Under the pieces are notes generated by a model. That model was not told the DNA's origin. It did no database searches and saw nothing but the letters and a program-made list of their open reading frames with translations. 64,000 bases of DNA, taken from positions 131,137,032 to 131,201,031 of the forward strand of contig CM073591.1 in NCBI GenBank assembly GCA_037074705.1. Reading direction: 5' to 3'. The translations under genes were made by a program, and so were the position numbers. The stretch's first letter is position 1. Each line of letters opens with the position of its first letter. Shown in pieces: positions 23,770-35,460 of the stretch. The DNA is from Zhengitettix transpicula (Eukaryota; Arthropoda; Insecta; Orthoptera; Tetrigidae).

Positions 23770-24440
23770 ATGCCTCAGCTTGAATGAGAATCAAAAACTC
23801 CAGGGCCGCTTATAGCGTATTTAATAAAGATTGTAATTTGCAATTGTCTCCAAATTTAATTTACAATAAACAAAATTTTATAAAAGAATTTAAAAACAAC
23901 AAAACTAGAGAAATCTGACAAAACTGGCGGTAAATGATATTTACGTAAAGGTTTACAAAATTACGTGTCTACATACAATTTTTTATTCAGAGCTGCTCTG
24001 GTACCGGTTTGTGCACTCGTGGTTATTTTAATTTTAAAGAACAATATTTTTTGTGCAGGCCATAGCACTGATTGCTATTATCGTTTCACTTCATAACAAT
24101 TTTGGCTCCTTTCTGCTTTACTGTTTCACAAACTTTACTCAGTTTTTCTGTAGAAAAACCTTTAATAACATAGGCTGAATGTGAGCACCACTGGCCGGTT
24201 CGCCACAACAGAACCATACTGATCAGGCCCTCCAAACACTCTGCTCAGCCTCCCAATACACACTCGTCCGGCTCCCACAACACACTGAATATTTTCTGCC
24301 AAAGTTCTGTGTGCGTACGCTTTTCGACAATAATCCGTAGCAACCATTACAGACTCTGCATTCTTCCGGCACACTGACTGTTCTTTACGATGCGCTGGCC
24401 TCAAAGTTACGCCGACAAGAATATCAAAGAAAAATTTAAA
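23770..24440 (-). repeat. Repeat R2, right half, reverse orientation
   Basis: The reverse strand matches 6550-7340 over nearly its whole length: GTCGGCGTAACTTTGAGGCC, GAATGCAGAGTCTGTAATGG, TTGCTACGGATTATTGTCGA, AGCAGAAAGGAGCC, GTGCTATGGCC, AAATATCATTTACCGCCAG and GCGGCCCTGGAG-like words in the same order. An 80-codon frame (24162-24404, -) overlaps an 87-codon frame of the other copy (6580-6843), sharing NAES(V)MVAT.YCRK, which may be residual coding or chance. Confidence 0.65.
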
Positions 24441-24717
24441 ATAAAATGAACATCACAAATTGTTGATCTCTACAATATACTTCTTTGCATATTTAATACT
24501 GCGTCTATTGTAAATTTATTATTATTATTAATCGTTTAGAAGACTAAAGAGACAGCTTACCCTAATTTACATACAACGGTTAGTATAATACCTTTAATTT
24601 ATTTTCAAAACATTTCTCTTTTTAATTATTGATCTTAGAGTTTAAATTTACAAATTAAGGAAACTGATGATGATATTAGTTTATGTCTCAAATTAAATCA
24701 AAATAGTATTAAGTTTT

Positions 24718-25056
24718 ATCGTTTTAATACCAGCTTAATGCAGGAATGTACACAATGATGGAGAGAAGAAGCCAAGGTCGTGTTTCGGCCAATTTTTTTG
24801 ACGTTTTCGCCGATGTCGTCCGCACGCAGAATGTCGCGAAGCTTTAGTCTCTGTATCTCATACTTTGGACATAACACGAAGAAATGGATGACAATCATTG
24901 TTACCGTCCATTCCAGGACTCATTTTTCGTCGATTACTCCAAGGTTGAAACGCTTTAATTAGACGGTTAAAAACACCATGTCCCGTCAGCAGAATGTCAA
25001 ATATTAAAATATCATGCCCGTACTTAATGGAAAAGGACAATCACGAACCCAGTTGC
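24718..25056 (-). pseudogene. LINE ORF2 C-terminal fragment
   Basis: Two minus-strand frames joined by a frameshift read FDILLTGHGVFNRLIKAFQP and HFFVLCPKYEIQRLKLRD. The LLTGHG.F...L pattern followed by a cysteine-containing CPKYE..R..L element is the usual end of the reverse transcriptase protein of non-LTR elements of the Jockey/I type, downstream of RT and RNase H. No RT or endonuclease domain remains, the normally CxCG cysteines are lost, and the element is 5'-truncated. Confidence 0.6.
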
Positions 25057-25208
25057 AGCGATAAGTGCTATGAATTATAAATGCATGTATAAGAAATGTG
25101 ATGTGGAAAAAAATAAGCTGTTGTGCGACTTGACTGAATACCAGATGGAGAAGTCATACAAAAAAAAACCTTTATAAGCCTTTTTAACGAATAATAATTA
25201 ATAAATAA

Positions 25209-25300
25209 ACAACAGCTAATTTGAAGTCAGAAAAAATATTCTTAATTATGGAAAATTAAACTACGTTTCGCTGCTAGCTTTGCGACCTCTTATGGCTTAA
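25209..25300 (-). repeat. Family II PLE-type terminus, single copy
   Basis: CAGCTAATTTGAAGTCAGAA and AAATTAAACTACGTTTCG follow the left arm of the 20.6-kb palindrome. GAAAC lies at 25269-25265 (minus). The CTGATGA box is not preserved. Confidence 0.55.
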
Positions 25301-25307
25301 GTTTCAC

Positions 25308-25735
25308 ACTACAAAACCAAACAAAACAATCACAATAATTATTTTTAAGAAAAATTTGGCAGAATAAAATTAATTTAGGTGGACTTTCAAGATTTGATAG
25401 TCCTTTGACTGCTGCGGCAGAAATACACAAGTTAAATCGATAACGACATTAAAAACTTTAGCTTGTAACCAATTAAAAAATCCCAATGATTTGACTCTTT
25501 TACTAGTCGTTCTCGTTTTAAATTGTGCATTTCGGCCACAGCAGTCAAGGGAGAATGACCTGACTATCAAAATTTGTAAGTCCACCTAAATTTATATTAA
25601 TAAAGACTGTAGTATTTCTCGGTGTAGAGATTGAATAAAAATTTATAAATTTATATTGTTTGTATTCTGCCAATTTTTTCTTAAAAATATATTTTAATCA
25701 TTGTAATTGTTAAGTTTGGTTTTGTAATAATATTA
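25308..25735. repeat. Long interrupted inverted repeat
   Basis: The left arm (25308-25435) and right arm (25525-25735) are reverse complements in two blocks. The outer block pairs ACAAAACCAAAC with GTTTGGTTTTGT and TTTTTAAGAAAAATTTGGCAG with its complement. The inner block pairs AATTTAGGTGGACTT with its complement and GACTGCTG with CAGCAGTC. About 60 extra bases interrupt the right arm. Size and layout suit a fold-back or MITE-like element. Confidence 0.7.
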
Positions 25736-25739
25736 TATG

Positions 25740-27470
25740 AAATATAATATGTATATTTCAGAATGAAAATACAAATGTAAATAATGAATGTGAACAAACT
25801 TGGAATTTAAAATATCGAAGGATTTTTATTGATTGAATGGGTTGTTGTATATAAATTATATATAGTGTTCATTATATGTCCATAAAGGTTGTTGGAATAA
25901 CTCGTTGTATTGATGGTATGTCAAAGGTACGTTTCCAAATATAAGTGACGAATATTTTTTAAAATTTTTTGTATGTTTTATGTATGAGTTATTCTGTTAA
26001 TTTTCTTTTAATTGTTTTTAGATGACTATAGCTGGATAGACCAAATTCTCCTAAATCTGAGGACTTTATAGGTTTATTAATCAAATCCTTTTCATATATA
26101 TATTTCAAGAATCTTAATCAGCGGTGTTTCCCAATGCTCTTTCCTTCTTGAATAAATGTTTCGTGTCGTAGAGTCACTCAAATTTCATAATAACCTGTTC
26201 CCATTAATAGACTCCGGATGACAAAGAATTATGTGCAGATGCTACTTTAATTAACAATTAGAATTTTATTACGTATATCATTCCGGCAATATTACTCCAG
26301 GCTAATATAACGGTAGGTGTCAACCTGGATGAAACATTCTAACTTTTAAAAAACATTTAACATGCAGGTTGAGGTCAGAATGATTAGTAAAAGACATTGG
26401 AGTATTTTTAAATACTTAGCAGTCTTAGCATAAGAAGCTTTTATCTTAAAGTTCAGTTATGAAGATATTCAGTGGTTAGACGTCTGTGAACAAAGCAGAC
26501 TTCTCGGGTTAGATTCCCGGTTACATGGAATATTTTTCTATTATACTGCACAATTAAAAATAACTACGAATACCAAATAGTAAATTGCATAACATTAAAT
26601 GCTGAAAGTGTCATTCTGAAATTCTCTAATTAAACTTTATGTTTAAACAAAATAAAACCTCGTCTGTGGTTAAATTACTCCGGGACGAATGACTGTATCG
26701 TATTCCTTTGATTGCTGCCAACAATTAAAATTCGAGGTGAATAAAAGAAGCTTATAGTGAAGCGAATATGAGCATAGCGTGTTAAAACTCTGCGTGAAAA
26801 GATAAAATCAGAGTGGCGGAACATATTATTAAACGCCAATTATATCCAACACGGTGCCAATTTTTTATTATGAAACTGCCGTTTAACATCAGACAAGACT
26901 ACAATTTGCTAAACAAATTGTTAGTTTGATTCCTTTTTTTTCGTTTCTCAAATTCAGCGAAGAAAATCCATTAACCCTGATTCTTGTTTACAGTCCGTCA
27001 GGTGTCTTCATCCAAATGCCGACCGAAGACCGTGACTAATCAATTCAAATAACGTCATAATATTTAATTTTAAAATAAGTTACTTCGGGAGCGATACTGC
27101 TGTGACCAATCTCTTGCAGAATTGTATTTATACTTCGTTTAACATTGACCTAGTTGGTTTCTGCTGTCACTTTGTTGTGGATCAGTAGAGGTGAGCTCTC
27201 ATTAATGGAAATTGTATCTATTTAAACTCTTGTTCTAAAACATTCCATTATTTTTCAATGACCCGAAATGTTTGAGGTGTTGTTGACGATCGGTTAAAAA
27301 TAAAATGTAGGCCTCGTGGGTTTTAAAAACAGCCAGTCATAGATCAGTAAAATAATTGGTCACTCCGTAAACCATTTAAGACCGACTTTAATAGTTTTTT
27401 AACGCAGAAGACACCGGTATTTACCAACCCGCACGCTACCTCGTCCTGCACTCGTGTATGTACATATTTT
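25740..27470. other. AT-rich DNA with one tRNA-like fragment
   Basis: Near 26475-26530 TCAGTGGTTAGACG (A-box-like) is followed 35 bases later by GGGTTAGATTCCC (B-box-like), as in a tRNA-derived SINE head. The rest has no recognised feature. Confidence 0.4.
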
Positions 27471-27800
27471 TTTCAAATGTACCCAAATTTTTTTTTACTA
27501 AATCACTTTAAGTATTTTCCACTTATTTTCAGGTTATCTATGACAAAGCAAGAGTTGGTCGCGTCGCCCCTGCGCGCCGGAGGAGCATTCGTCACTAGGA
27601 GCGACATATCGGCAGGGTCCGTGGCCGTAAATCGAGCCGTTATGTTAATGAGAGGACATTTGCAAGGCCGTTCATCACGCCGCTGCCGCTCGATACAGCA
27701 TATGCGAGCCCATCGCACTACACATGCCCTGCAAAAGCTGCCACTACAAGGACGGACAATTCGGACTCGATTTTCATACGGCTCGGGGACTCCCTAAGTC
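27471..27800 (+). other. GC-rich island 3 with an exon-like left edge
   Basis: A pyrimidine-rich tract (TTTTTTTTTAC... TTTTCCACTTATTTTCAG, ending about 27531) looks like a splice acceptor and is followed by about 260 bp of CpG-rich sequence. A 106-codon frame (27477-27797) crosses the supposed acceptor and is open to the island end; the peptide is arginine/serine-rich and unrecognised. It could be a host exon or regulatory DNA. Nothing establishes coding. Confidence 0.25.
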
Positions 27801-28764
27801 AGTCACACACAAGCCCGGCAAAGTTTACAAAACTGTCTCAATCTCCAAACATCAGTATGGCTAAGGAGTACAATGAATTATATTAACTTAATGGTCTGAA
27901 GATAATAATAATTAAAGCATTAAAATTTAACACTGCCTGACAATATATAAATTAATATAATGCTTTATTTACAATTAAATGATAAAACTTACAATGCAAG
28001 TTATTTTCATGACACTTAAATTGCTAATTTTGATTCGATATTTAATCATTAAAATAAATATTTTTATTTCTTAAAAATATTTACAACATGGTTGGTTCTC
28101 TACCTTATTAATAATATTGTAACACACCAAGATATTCGAAATTTCGGAATGATACGCTGTTACTTAAATTCTTCATTGAAAATATAATTTATTAAATATT
28201 GAATGTAATTTTTATTAATCTACTCGATCTATAATTTCTTCAGATTTATTTGGCCATAAATAATTATTATAATAATTAAAACAGTCAGCATACTTTCACC
28301 TTAAATTATCTGGAGATCTAGTATAAAGATTTCTTTTCCTCTATTTGTTAAATATTCAATCACGTAGCTATCTCCTTACTCCATTTCCTGCTAGCCTATT
28401 TATCTACTTTCCTGAAATAATCTGACATACGCCACCTCAATCTATTCCAGTGAAGATTCGTAGTTCAAGAAATAACCAAATACAGGAAAAGTTTTCTGTA
28501 AATGTAAATAATTTCAACAACCGTTTTACTCGTGACTTTTTATATCGCTCTGAAACACGTATAATTATTATTCCGACAAGTTTGTTGAAAATGTGATATT
28601 TTTATTTTAATCAATTAAACTAGCTTTTATTTTGTTCGTTCCGTATATTGTTTTAGTTAAACCCGAATCTAACAAAACAAAGGATGTCAAATGAATGAAA
28701 AAAAAGTTTGTGTATTCCTTCTTTTTCTGTTACAAGTGAGTTAATTCCCTAGTTAAAACTGATT
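27801..28764. other. AT-rich DNA, nothing recognised
   Basis: No feature can be supported. Confidence 0.5.
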
Positions 28765-29035
28765 CTTTTAGAGCAACAGGTTACATAAGGGTAATAGTGG
28801 CAATTCCCCCTTTAATCGCATAGGAAGGGATTTGAAAGGGTGGATATGGAAGTGTGGAAGGGTAGAGGAATGTAGCCAAGAATTAACTACAGCCCATAGA
28901 CCCTATGGTTTAAGGATCCTACCCAGGATTCGACTAAAATTGATGCAGGACAAATCATAGAAAACCTGAATCACGTAGGTCGGGCGCTTGGTACTTGGCC
29001 CACGCCCTTCTGATTGGTTTGCTGAATTTAATCAT
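28765..29035 (-). mobile_element. Family G retrorepeat copy 3, truncated
   Basis: Contains the family 3' end (GGTTACATAAGGGTAATAG, CGCATAGGAAGGGATTTG) and TAAGGATCCTACCC, GTAGGTCGGGCG, stopping at the CCCACGCCCTTC block. Sense strand is minus. No clear target duplication. Confidence 0.65.
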
Positions 29036-29109
29036 GAATGTAAAAAATTTCAATTAGTAAAATTAAATGATTGTATTTTAATAAAAATATTATAAATATA
29101 ATAATATAT

Positions 29110-29275
29110 ATACATAGTAAATAAACTAAGATTTATCCTCTTCTAGAACAAGGTTTTGTTGTCATGCCTCTAAATATTACTCAAGTATTATATTCAAAAT
29201 TAAAAATATTGTCATACATGATTATGTTCTAGAAGAGGATAAAACGTTGTGTATTTAGTGTATATATATATATTA
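29110..29275. repeat. Inverted repeat with AAAACGTTGTGTATTTAG
   Basis: TTTATCCTCTTCTAGAAC (left, about 29131) and GTTCTAGAAGAGGATAAA (right, about 29226) are perfect complements, flanked by TATATACATAGTAAAT / ATTTAGTGTATATATA. The right arm continues ACGTTGTGTATTTAG, like the 3' side of the PLE terminal motif, so it is probably another palindromic terminus. Confidence 0.55.
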
Positions 29276-29341
29276 AAATATTAAAATTGTGTTATTCTTT
29301 ATAGATTATAACAATCCTATTCACCAATAATTACATTTTAT

Positions 29342-29426
29342 GAATAAGAAAGATAGCCGATTCAGACAAACCAGAAACGTGTGTGGTATTTATATTATCA
29401 CTTTTTTGTCTGAATCTTTCTTATTC
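29342..29426. repeat. Palindromic PLE terminus 2
   Basis: GAATAAGAAAGAT...GATTCAGACAAA (29342-29370) is mirrored by TTTGTCTGAATCTTTCTTATTC (29405-29426). The centre holds CCAGAAACGTGTGTGGTATTTATATTATCAC, the 3' part of the family I terminal motif. The left arm's motif half is missing. Confidence 0.65.
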
Positions 29427-29429
29427 ATT

Positions 29430-30055
29430 GTTTTCAATGAGACATAATTTTTTTAAAATTACATTTTATATCAACAATATGAACTGAATGGTTCATAATA
29501 TTGATATTAATATGGCCCTTTAAACCATCAGTAGCTAATTACATTTTATATGAGATTTAAAAAGTTGTTAACATCAGAATGATTTATATACTAATGGAAA
29601 ATAACTAAATCCATATTGCAATCAAATGTAGTTCACTTTTTTCATGATATATTAAATAACGATTGTTCCGCACAAATTCTTTTCCTTTTCGGTTTATACC
29701 TATGTGGAAATATCTAAGTTGTAGTGTAATATTCCCATCCTCCCCCCCCCCCCACCACCAAAAAAAATTGACAAGCCACGTCAAATTCTGTCGTTAAATG
29801 ATTTGCTTGTATGGAACACAAATTTTTACGTTTTATCCAAGCTTTATCTGCGCGTAAGTCTGAGTATTAATTGCCATATTCATTTGTTTGTTTTTGTATC
29901 GCTTGGTTTGAATTTTGTTATAAAAATAACTTTAACGGTTTTCTTTTTTTCTCTCAACTCGGTTGGTTGTATTTAAAGCAGCGAGAAATAAAAATATCGG
30001 CTACCTATAAAACTGAGGGGAAAATAGCTCTCCATTGTGCTCCAATAATAGGATA
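29430..30055. other. AT-rich DNA, nothing recognised
   Basis: A run of C at about 29743-29752 is the only oddity. No gene. Confidence 0.45.
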
Positions 30056-30059
30056 GCAA

Positions 30060-30640
30060 AGGCTCCGGAGTATTATTTGCGTGTCCCAGATCCAGGAGTG
30101 CTGACCGAGTCACGTGCAGCGCGCCCCTGCTGGCTACGCTAACTTTATTTGCACTTCATTTTCTGCTGAAATGGGAAGTGTCCCCATCTCTGTCTGCACA
30201 AAGGGGTGCGCGCCCTCGGGTTTCTATTATTATCCGTCCGCCCCCGCCCCATCTGGAAACCCATCAAGTGCAATCGTTTAAAAGAGAGTAAAATGTGTTT
30301 CTGGAGTATGTTGCTTTTCATGCGCGCAGCAGGTGACGATAACAACTGCGCTGCCCCGCGTGGTGCCGCCATTGTGCGTGGCCGACGGACGCAATCTGTA
30401 CGCGCTAAATGGGCTGCTGCTGTCGCTGCCTCTGCCTCTGCCTCTACCGCTGTCTCCAAATACCTTCTGCGATAATAGACTTTCGCGACCCTCCGCGGCT
30501 AAATAGCGGCGATCAATCTTCACGTATCTCGCGCCGAGCCGCTGCGGGATCGGCGCATCATCGCTTCGTTCAAGCAATGCGTTTTTACGAATGTTCTGAC
30601 ACAGTTCTAGCAGTAACCGTTATTTCATGTAGAAAGTAAG
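30060..30640. promoter_or_regulatory. GC-rich island 4, candidate regulatory DNA or first exon
   Basis: About 580 bp of GC- and CpG-rich unique sequence within AT-rich DNA. Visible candidate protein-binding words include CACGTG (30111-30116), CAGGTG (30330-30335) and several GATAA/TTATC-like sites; a short CTGCCT tandem lies at 30427-30450. Overlapping frames on both strands (30145-30459 -, 30206-30475 +) give low-complexity peptide (alanine/glutamate runs from the CTGCCT repeat) and look spurious. The island may be an enhancer, CpG promoter or untranslated first exon. Confidence 0.35.
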
Positions 30641-31189
30641 TTACCAAAGTACAGTATATATTATTGCAAGCATCGTATAAAAAAATCAATAGTATTAATA
30701 GATATTTTGAAGTAGTAAGGGATCCATTCTTGAGTAAGATTAGAATGGTCGTTTTCCGTCGTCTACTAATTGGAAAATCAAGGCTTCAAGGACATTGAAA
30801 ATGTCAAGTGAAAACAAATGTTCTTAACTCAATTACTTAGTATTATATAAAAATTGTACATTTATAATTTACCGTAAATAATAGTATATACCAACTATTT
30901 ACACTTTAATATTGTGGCAAGCAAAACGTTTTACGAAATATACAAATTCAGGTGCACTTCCAAACATGTTGTATGAAAGCTTTAGTAATTTCAAAACTGA
31001 AGCAAGTCGCAACATGACAGCACAGGTAGCACTTGATGTCACAGCCAGGCTTAACAATTTGAGTGCTCGGACAGATGCTCGATAGTTTTGAATGACGGGA
31101 TTTCTCACCAAACAAAAATATATATTTGAAAGACAGCATGAGTGAAACTATTTGGTTGATTAATAAGGAACGTAGGTTTTCCCGATGGA
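30641..31189. other. AT-rich DNA, nothing recognised
   Basis: Reading frames across 30899-31280 on the minus strand continue out of the family III repeat and do not look coding. Confidence 0.4.
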
Positions 31190-31285
31190 ACTGCTGGATA
31201 AAGTTTTCTCTGGATTCCAACCGGATAGCGTCGTTTAATTTCCACAACGTTTCGATGGCTTGCACCGCCATCTTCTTCAAATGAA
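31190..31285 (-). ncRNA. Hammerhead-like motif, family III (well-paired copy)
   Basis: Minus strand: TTGAAGA (31280-31274), A, GATGGC (31272-31267), seven-base loop, GCCATC (31259-31254), GAAAC (31253-31249), GTTGTGG. The six-base stem II is perfect and the two conserved boxes are at hammerhead spacing, with U for C at the first core base. Downstream GATAGCG/TCCGG and AAAACTTTATCCAG are shared with the copy at 20.94-21.05 kb. G follows GTTGT, so the cleavage site is unclear. Confidence 0.5.
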
Positions 31286-31725
31286 GTGAATTGAAGTATG
31301 TGGTTGATATTTAATGAAAGTTTAGTAACGAAATTAAGAGCCCTGAAGGCTACTATTGGTGTCGTGCCGAAAAAGTAGGAAAAGAAGTTTGGAAATTGGG
31401 GATAGAAAATGTTTATAAATATCCCAGAAGAGGATTCAGTAGATCTTTGTTGTGAAAATGGTCAGTGATAGTTGCAGATAGATTATAGTTCCAATTACAC
31501 TTGGACATGAATTATGCTGGTTTTAGTACATTTGCAATTAGCGCCGATTATTGGATTTATTTTATTTTATTGGATCCAGATCAGTGCATTCTCCGATCTA
31601 CCAACTAGCACTACTTCCGGCACTTAAGGAGAAAGGAGTATAACCTGGAGCCGATAACGAAATGTAGACTACACTGAAGAAGTAGAGGTTGTAGAAACCC
31701 CAGTTGAATCAACTTCTTCAGGATG
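31286..31725. other. No gene recognised
   Basis: Mixed composition, no repeat match or frame of note. Confidence 0.4.
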
Positions 31726-31729
31726 CCAA

Positions 31730-32185
31730 CTTATTTTTTTTAGCGTACCAGGCTACATGAGGGTAATCCACATGGTGGCAACTCCCCTTTAATGGCATAG
31801 AAACGGGTTTGAAAGGGGGGATGCGGAAGAGTTGAGGAAGGTAACCAAGGGTTAACTAGGGCCCGCGGGTTATAGTTTAAGGATCCTACCCGGCATTCGT
31901 CTAAAGGTAATGCAGGAAAAACCCTAGAAAACCTGCATCAGGTAGGTCGGGCATAGGGTACTTGACCCACGCCATTCCCATGGCGGGAGAGGGGTTAGCT
32001 GTGGGGTCGCAGCATTCCCCTCTCCGTGCCTTGATCAGCTAAGACAACTCTTACCGTATGCCCAAGGTCTGCGACCCCGGAACATACACGTCTCAAAACA
32101 GGCCGAGGTGCCTCGGCATGTGGGAACCTTAGTTCAAAAACCATCCCCAAAGATAGCCTCCGCCAGAGCTCTCTGGCTTCCTTCA
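31730..32185 (-). mobile_element. Family G retrorepeat copy 4
   Basis: Nearly complete: T run (31731-31741), CAGGCTACATGAGGGTAATC, TAAGGATCCTACCCGGCATT, CCTGCATCAGGTAGGTCGGG, GTATGCCCAAGGTCTGCGAC, GAGGTGCCTCGGCATGTGGG, ending CCAGAGCTCTCTGG. It lacks the TTTAGGAGGCAGCTGGCC segment present in copies 1 and 2. Minus sense; no clear target duplication. Confidence 0.7.
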
Positions 32186-32429
32186 GTCAAATATACAGAA
32201 ATTATTTCAGATTATATTTAACAGTAAATAGTTACCATTGAAATGAGAGCAAAAACAAAATTGTTAGAGTTCAAAATTTCAGTTTTTCCCTAAATCATTT
32301 AATAAATGGAACAAATTGTCACGGAAAATATAAAAAAAAAGCTTTTTCACTTGTGTCGATCGTGCCAGTTTCAATTTTGTAATGAATGTATGTAAAGCAT
32401 ACACAATTATTTGTATTAAATTGAAAAAA

Positions 32430-32605
32430 AATTACGTCCGATTCAAAATAATGAATAAGAAAGTTATCCAATAATAAAGTCAAACAAAAAAGTGATTATA
32501 TAAATACCACACAACGTTTCTGGGATCCTTGTCCCTTTCCTCAGGCGTGAAGAAGAGCCTAGAGCAACACAACTGCACTTGGCTGTTGACAAAACTCAAA
32601 ATCTC
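32430..32605 (-). mobile_element. PLE terminal fragment (family I)
   Basis: The PLE terminus alone: minus-strand CTGAGGA (32544-32538), AGGGA..TCCC stem, GAAAC (32520-32516), GTTGTGTGGTATTTATATA. The upstream AGAGCCTAGAGCAACACAAC and TTGACAAAACTCAAAA words match PLE-1 and PLE-4. The coding part is missing beyond 32605. Confidence 0.65.
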
Positions 32606-33578
32606 ATTCATTAATTATTTGTATTTACAGGAATATTTCGTTTTTCTATTAATAATTCGATTTGTTCTTCATGATTTGAAATTAAAAAAACATTTTCTTT
32701 TTATCGTTGTCGAATCAAACGCAATGAAATTTAACTCAAGACGATATTCAAATTATTGGTGAGTGTTCATCGACAATAATACCAGCACATTTTTTTATCT
32801 ATTATAACAGGTGCTAAAGTTAGGTGACTTCGGGCAATGGCATGTATTTTCAAATGAAAATTGTGGAGTGAAATGTATGACAATCATGACGCTGATAAAC
32901 TACAACAAGCTGTCACCGGCATAATAACCCAGTCAATTATGTCTCTACTTCGCCGAATAAAAACATTAAATATAATAATCATGATATTCGAATAAATGTA
33001 TATTGGCATAGTCCTACTAAGCCCTACTCTGCATTTTTTGAACTTGAAAAGTTTCTGCTAACACAGTACGTCGACCTTGTGCCAATTAAACTGATTTAAC
33101 GATTACGGAGTCACGCTAAATACACTTTTAATTCCTATTAGACGAAAATCTACAGAAATTTTTCCTTCAATTATTTGCTTTTGTGAGAAATGATTTAAAC
33201 TAGTAAGATATTAGTTTTCAAAATTCATAAGGTATGTTTAAATGTAAGAAATTATATAATAGAATAGGCTACTAGTGTATTGAAAATAATTACCCATTTT
33301 GAAAGAAACAAATCTTTAATATTAGGTATTCAATTAGTAATTCATTACAGAAAAATTAATTTTCCCATATTTTCAGATCGATTTTAGAACTATAAAATTC
33401 AATGTAAAAAATTAATATTGAAAAACTAGTAAAGGAATTACAGATGATGTAGTGTGGGTAAAAGTAGTCGGTGAATAAGGTAATATCGATATATAAATTG
33501 AAAAGTGTAATTTAAAACTTTAAAAATTATTACGATGTCATAATTAGCGTCAATTTGTAAGGTACAATTATTTAAACT

Positions 33579-33621
<43 letters not shown>

Positions 33622-33784
33622 ATATTATTTGACTACAGGAGTGGTTCGGCTTAACAGTCGCCTTTCAACGTAACTTGACATTTTTTATGTAAAGTAAGTT
33701 TTAAATTTTATTAGCAGAATCTAAATCAATCGAAGTCAGCAGAAATGCTTTCAATGGAAACTAAGCATTATAAAACTGAGTTAA
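32606..33784. other. AT-rich DNA with a TA microsatellite
   Basis: (AT)n at 33582-33619. Otherwise nothing recognised; the 77-codon frame at 32529-32762 begins inside the PLE terminus and is not coding. Confidence 0.5.
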
Positions 33785-33885
33785 CGGATTTGGTTGGGAC
33801 CGGCAATCAAACCCAGGACCTTCGATTAGCACACTTTGCTCTTACCACCTGTCAGGTGCGAGCTTTCTCTACACGTGTATAGACC
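33785..33885 (-). mobile_element. tRNA-derived SINE (minus strand)
   Basis: Reverse strand: CAGGTGGTAAGAGCAAAG (A-box region), then GGGTTTGATTGCCGG (B box). Its 3' side (GCTTAGTTTCCATTGAAAGC) reappears at about 34005-34090 as CTGAGCTTCAATTGACAGC, suggesting a second truncated copy there. Confidence 0.55.
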
Positions 33886-34090
33886 TGAGCACAGGCTTGC
33901 CTATAATTTACTAAATTACAGTCTGAATTTCTTAATTTTAGGATTTCAATAAAGAATTGACATTGTGTGTCAATTTATTATAGGTTAAATTATTTAATTC
34001 AAGAAAAGTATAAATGCTGTCAATTGAAGCTCAGCACTGAAGGCTCAGAAATTATGTCCAGACGTGATTTATCCATCCTAATCCTATAAT

Positions 34091-35339
34091 GTAAATAATT
34101 ATAAGCCTTCCCCTTCATCACAATTTTCCTTTCTCCGAGCATTGGGGAACAAAGTAGGAAAACCCGATTTTATAATATACTTTTTACGGAGATAATTATA
34201 AAATAGTACAATATTTGGAAACAACAGTCCCCTATATTTTCGAAAATCATAAATAAATTAAATTGAATCAAGTATATCAAATAAAATTATATTTAGGAAA
34301 ATGAATAATTTTTTATTACACGTTTGAGTAAATGCTGGTAATTAGTAAAGTACACACGCAATAAGTTAAAATTCCCACCATGTAAATGATAACTGAAACT
34401 CATGAGAGATCTGTTTCACTGAGCACATCGGAGTAGTATTCTTTAAAATATTTGGTATGTTGATACGAATTTTTCAATTACACTGCCGGACAATGAAAAT
34501 AGCTTACAAAGAGCGACGTATTGTACGGTACGGAAACTTTATGAAGGTAATAATGGGGATAAATAAAAAAAAAACATGAAACTGATAATTAAGCGTCTGG
34601 ATAATATACGTGGAATTGTGGAAATATGTAGTCCAGGGTTTTCGTTCCCTATCTTATTACGAAACACGCCAAGACACACGTAGTAATATATTCGTATGAT
34701 CTGACCCAGACGGTATGTGTCGAGCAACATGCTCGAAGAAGAATATGTCAGGGGAGCAGGTAGTTTACGGACATTGAGAAATTAGTGTCCTCGATTCGCA
34801 ACAGAAAGGCCAATAGATCATATAGTTTACCTGTCCATGTTTCACGCACGGATACGAGAGATGATTAGCTTCTGTAGCCTCTGGGTCTCAACACTGTAAA
34901 TATCAACCTCTCTATAACGATTCTGACGCTGCGGCTATTTTCTAGTTTCTAAGAAAAATGGGGCAGTGCTTTTAATCCTGATTGAGCAGTAAAAAGAAAA
35001 TACGATCTCCATTTACAGTGTTTTCTGGTCATAAATTTAGTTCATTCGAGTATTGTTCGTGAAAGACATTTCTTGAATTAGGTACAAAAATATGTAATAT
35101 TATGTAAATTCCCTAAATAGTACAATGAATGAAAGGTGTAATATTATGCAACTCCAATTACGTTATTTCTAAGTTCCCATGAGTTCAAGAAAATTAATAA
35201 ATATTCCCATGAAACAATATGTTGGAGATGATATCGCTTAAAAATAAAGGCAAAAATTTGTGCATTATAATTCATTCAAACTGGCATATTATAAGAATAT
35301 TTGGAAAAACGATTGAATTTATAAAAATGAAATTGCAAT
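34091..35339. other. AT-rich DNA, nothing recognised
   Basis: No feature can be supported. Confidence 0.45.
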
Positions 35340-35460
35340 ATGAATATATTAGCCAATAAGTCAGAACATGGAGATTAATTAATTTCTTAGTTACATAAAC
35401 GTTGAAAATATTAATAAAAAATTGACGTTTCGTCCCTAATCTTTTCGGATGACACGTAAT
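35340..35460 (-). repeat. Degenerate PLE-type terminus (family IV)
   Basis: AGCCAATAAGTCAGAACA followed by GACGTTTCGTCCCTAAT; on the minus strand GGGACGAAACGTC. The pattern GATAAGTCAGAACA...ACGTTTCGTCCCTTAT recurs at 59850-59950. The CTGANGA box is not recognisable. Confidence 0.4.

Noticed and set aside
30145..30459. 104-codon alanine/glutamate-rich protein
   Set aside because: The N-terminal runs come from a CTGCCT tandem and an equally long frame exists on the opposite strand.
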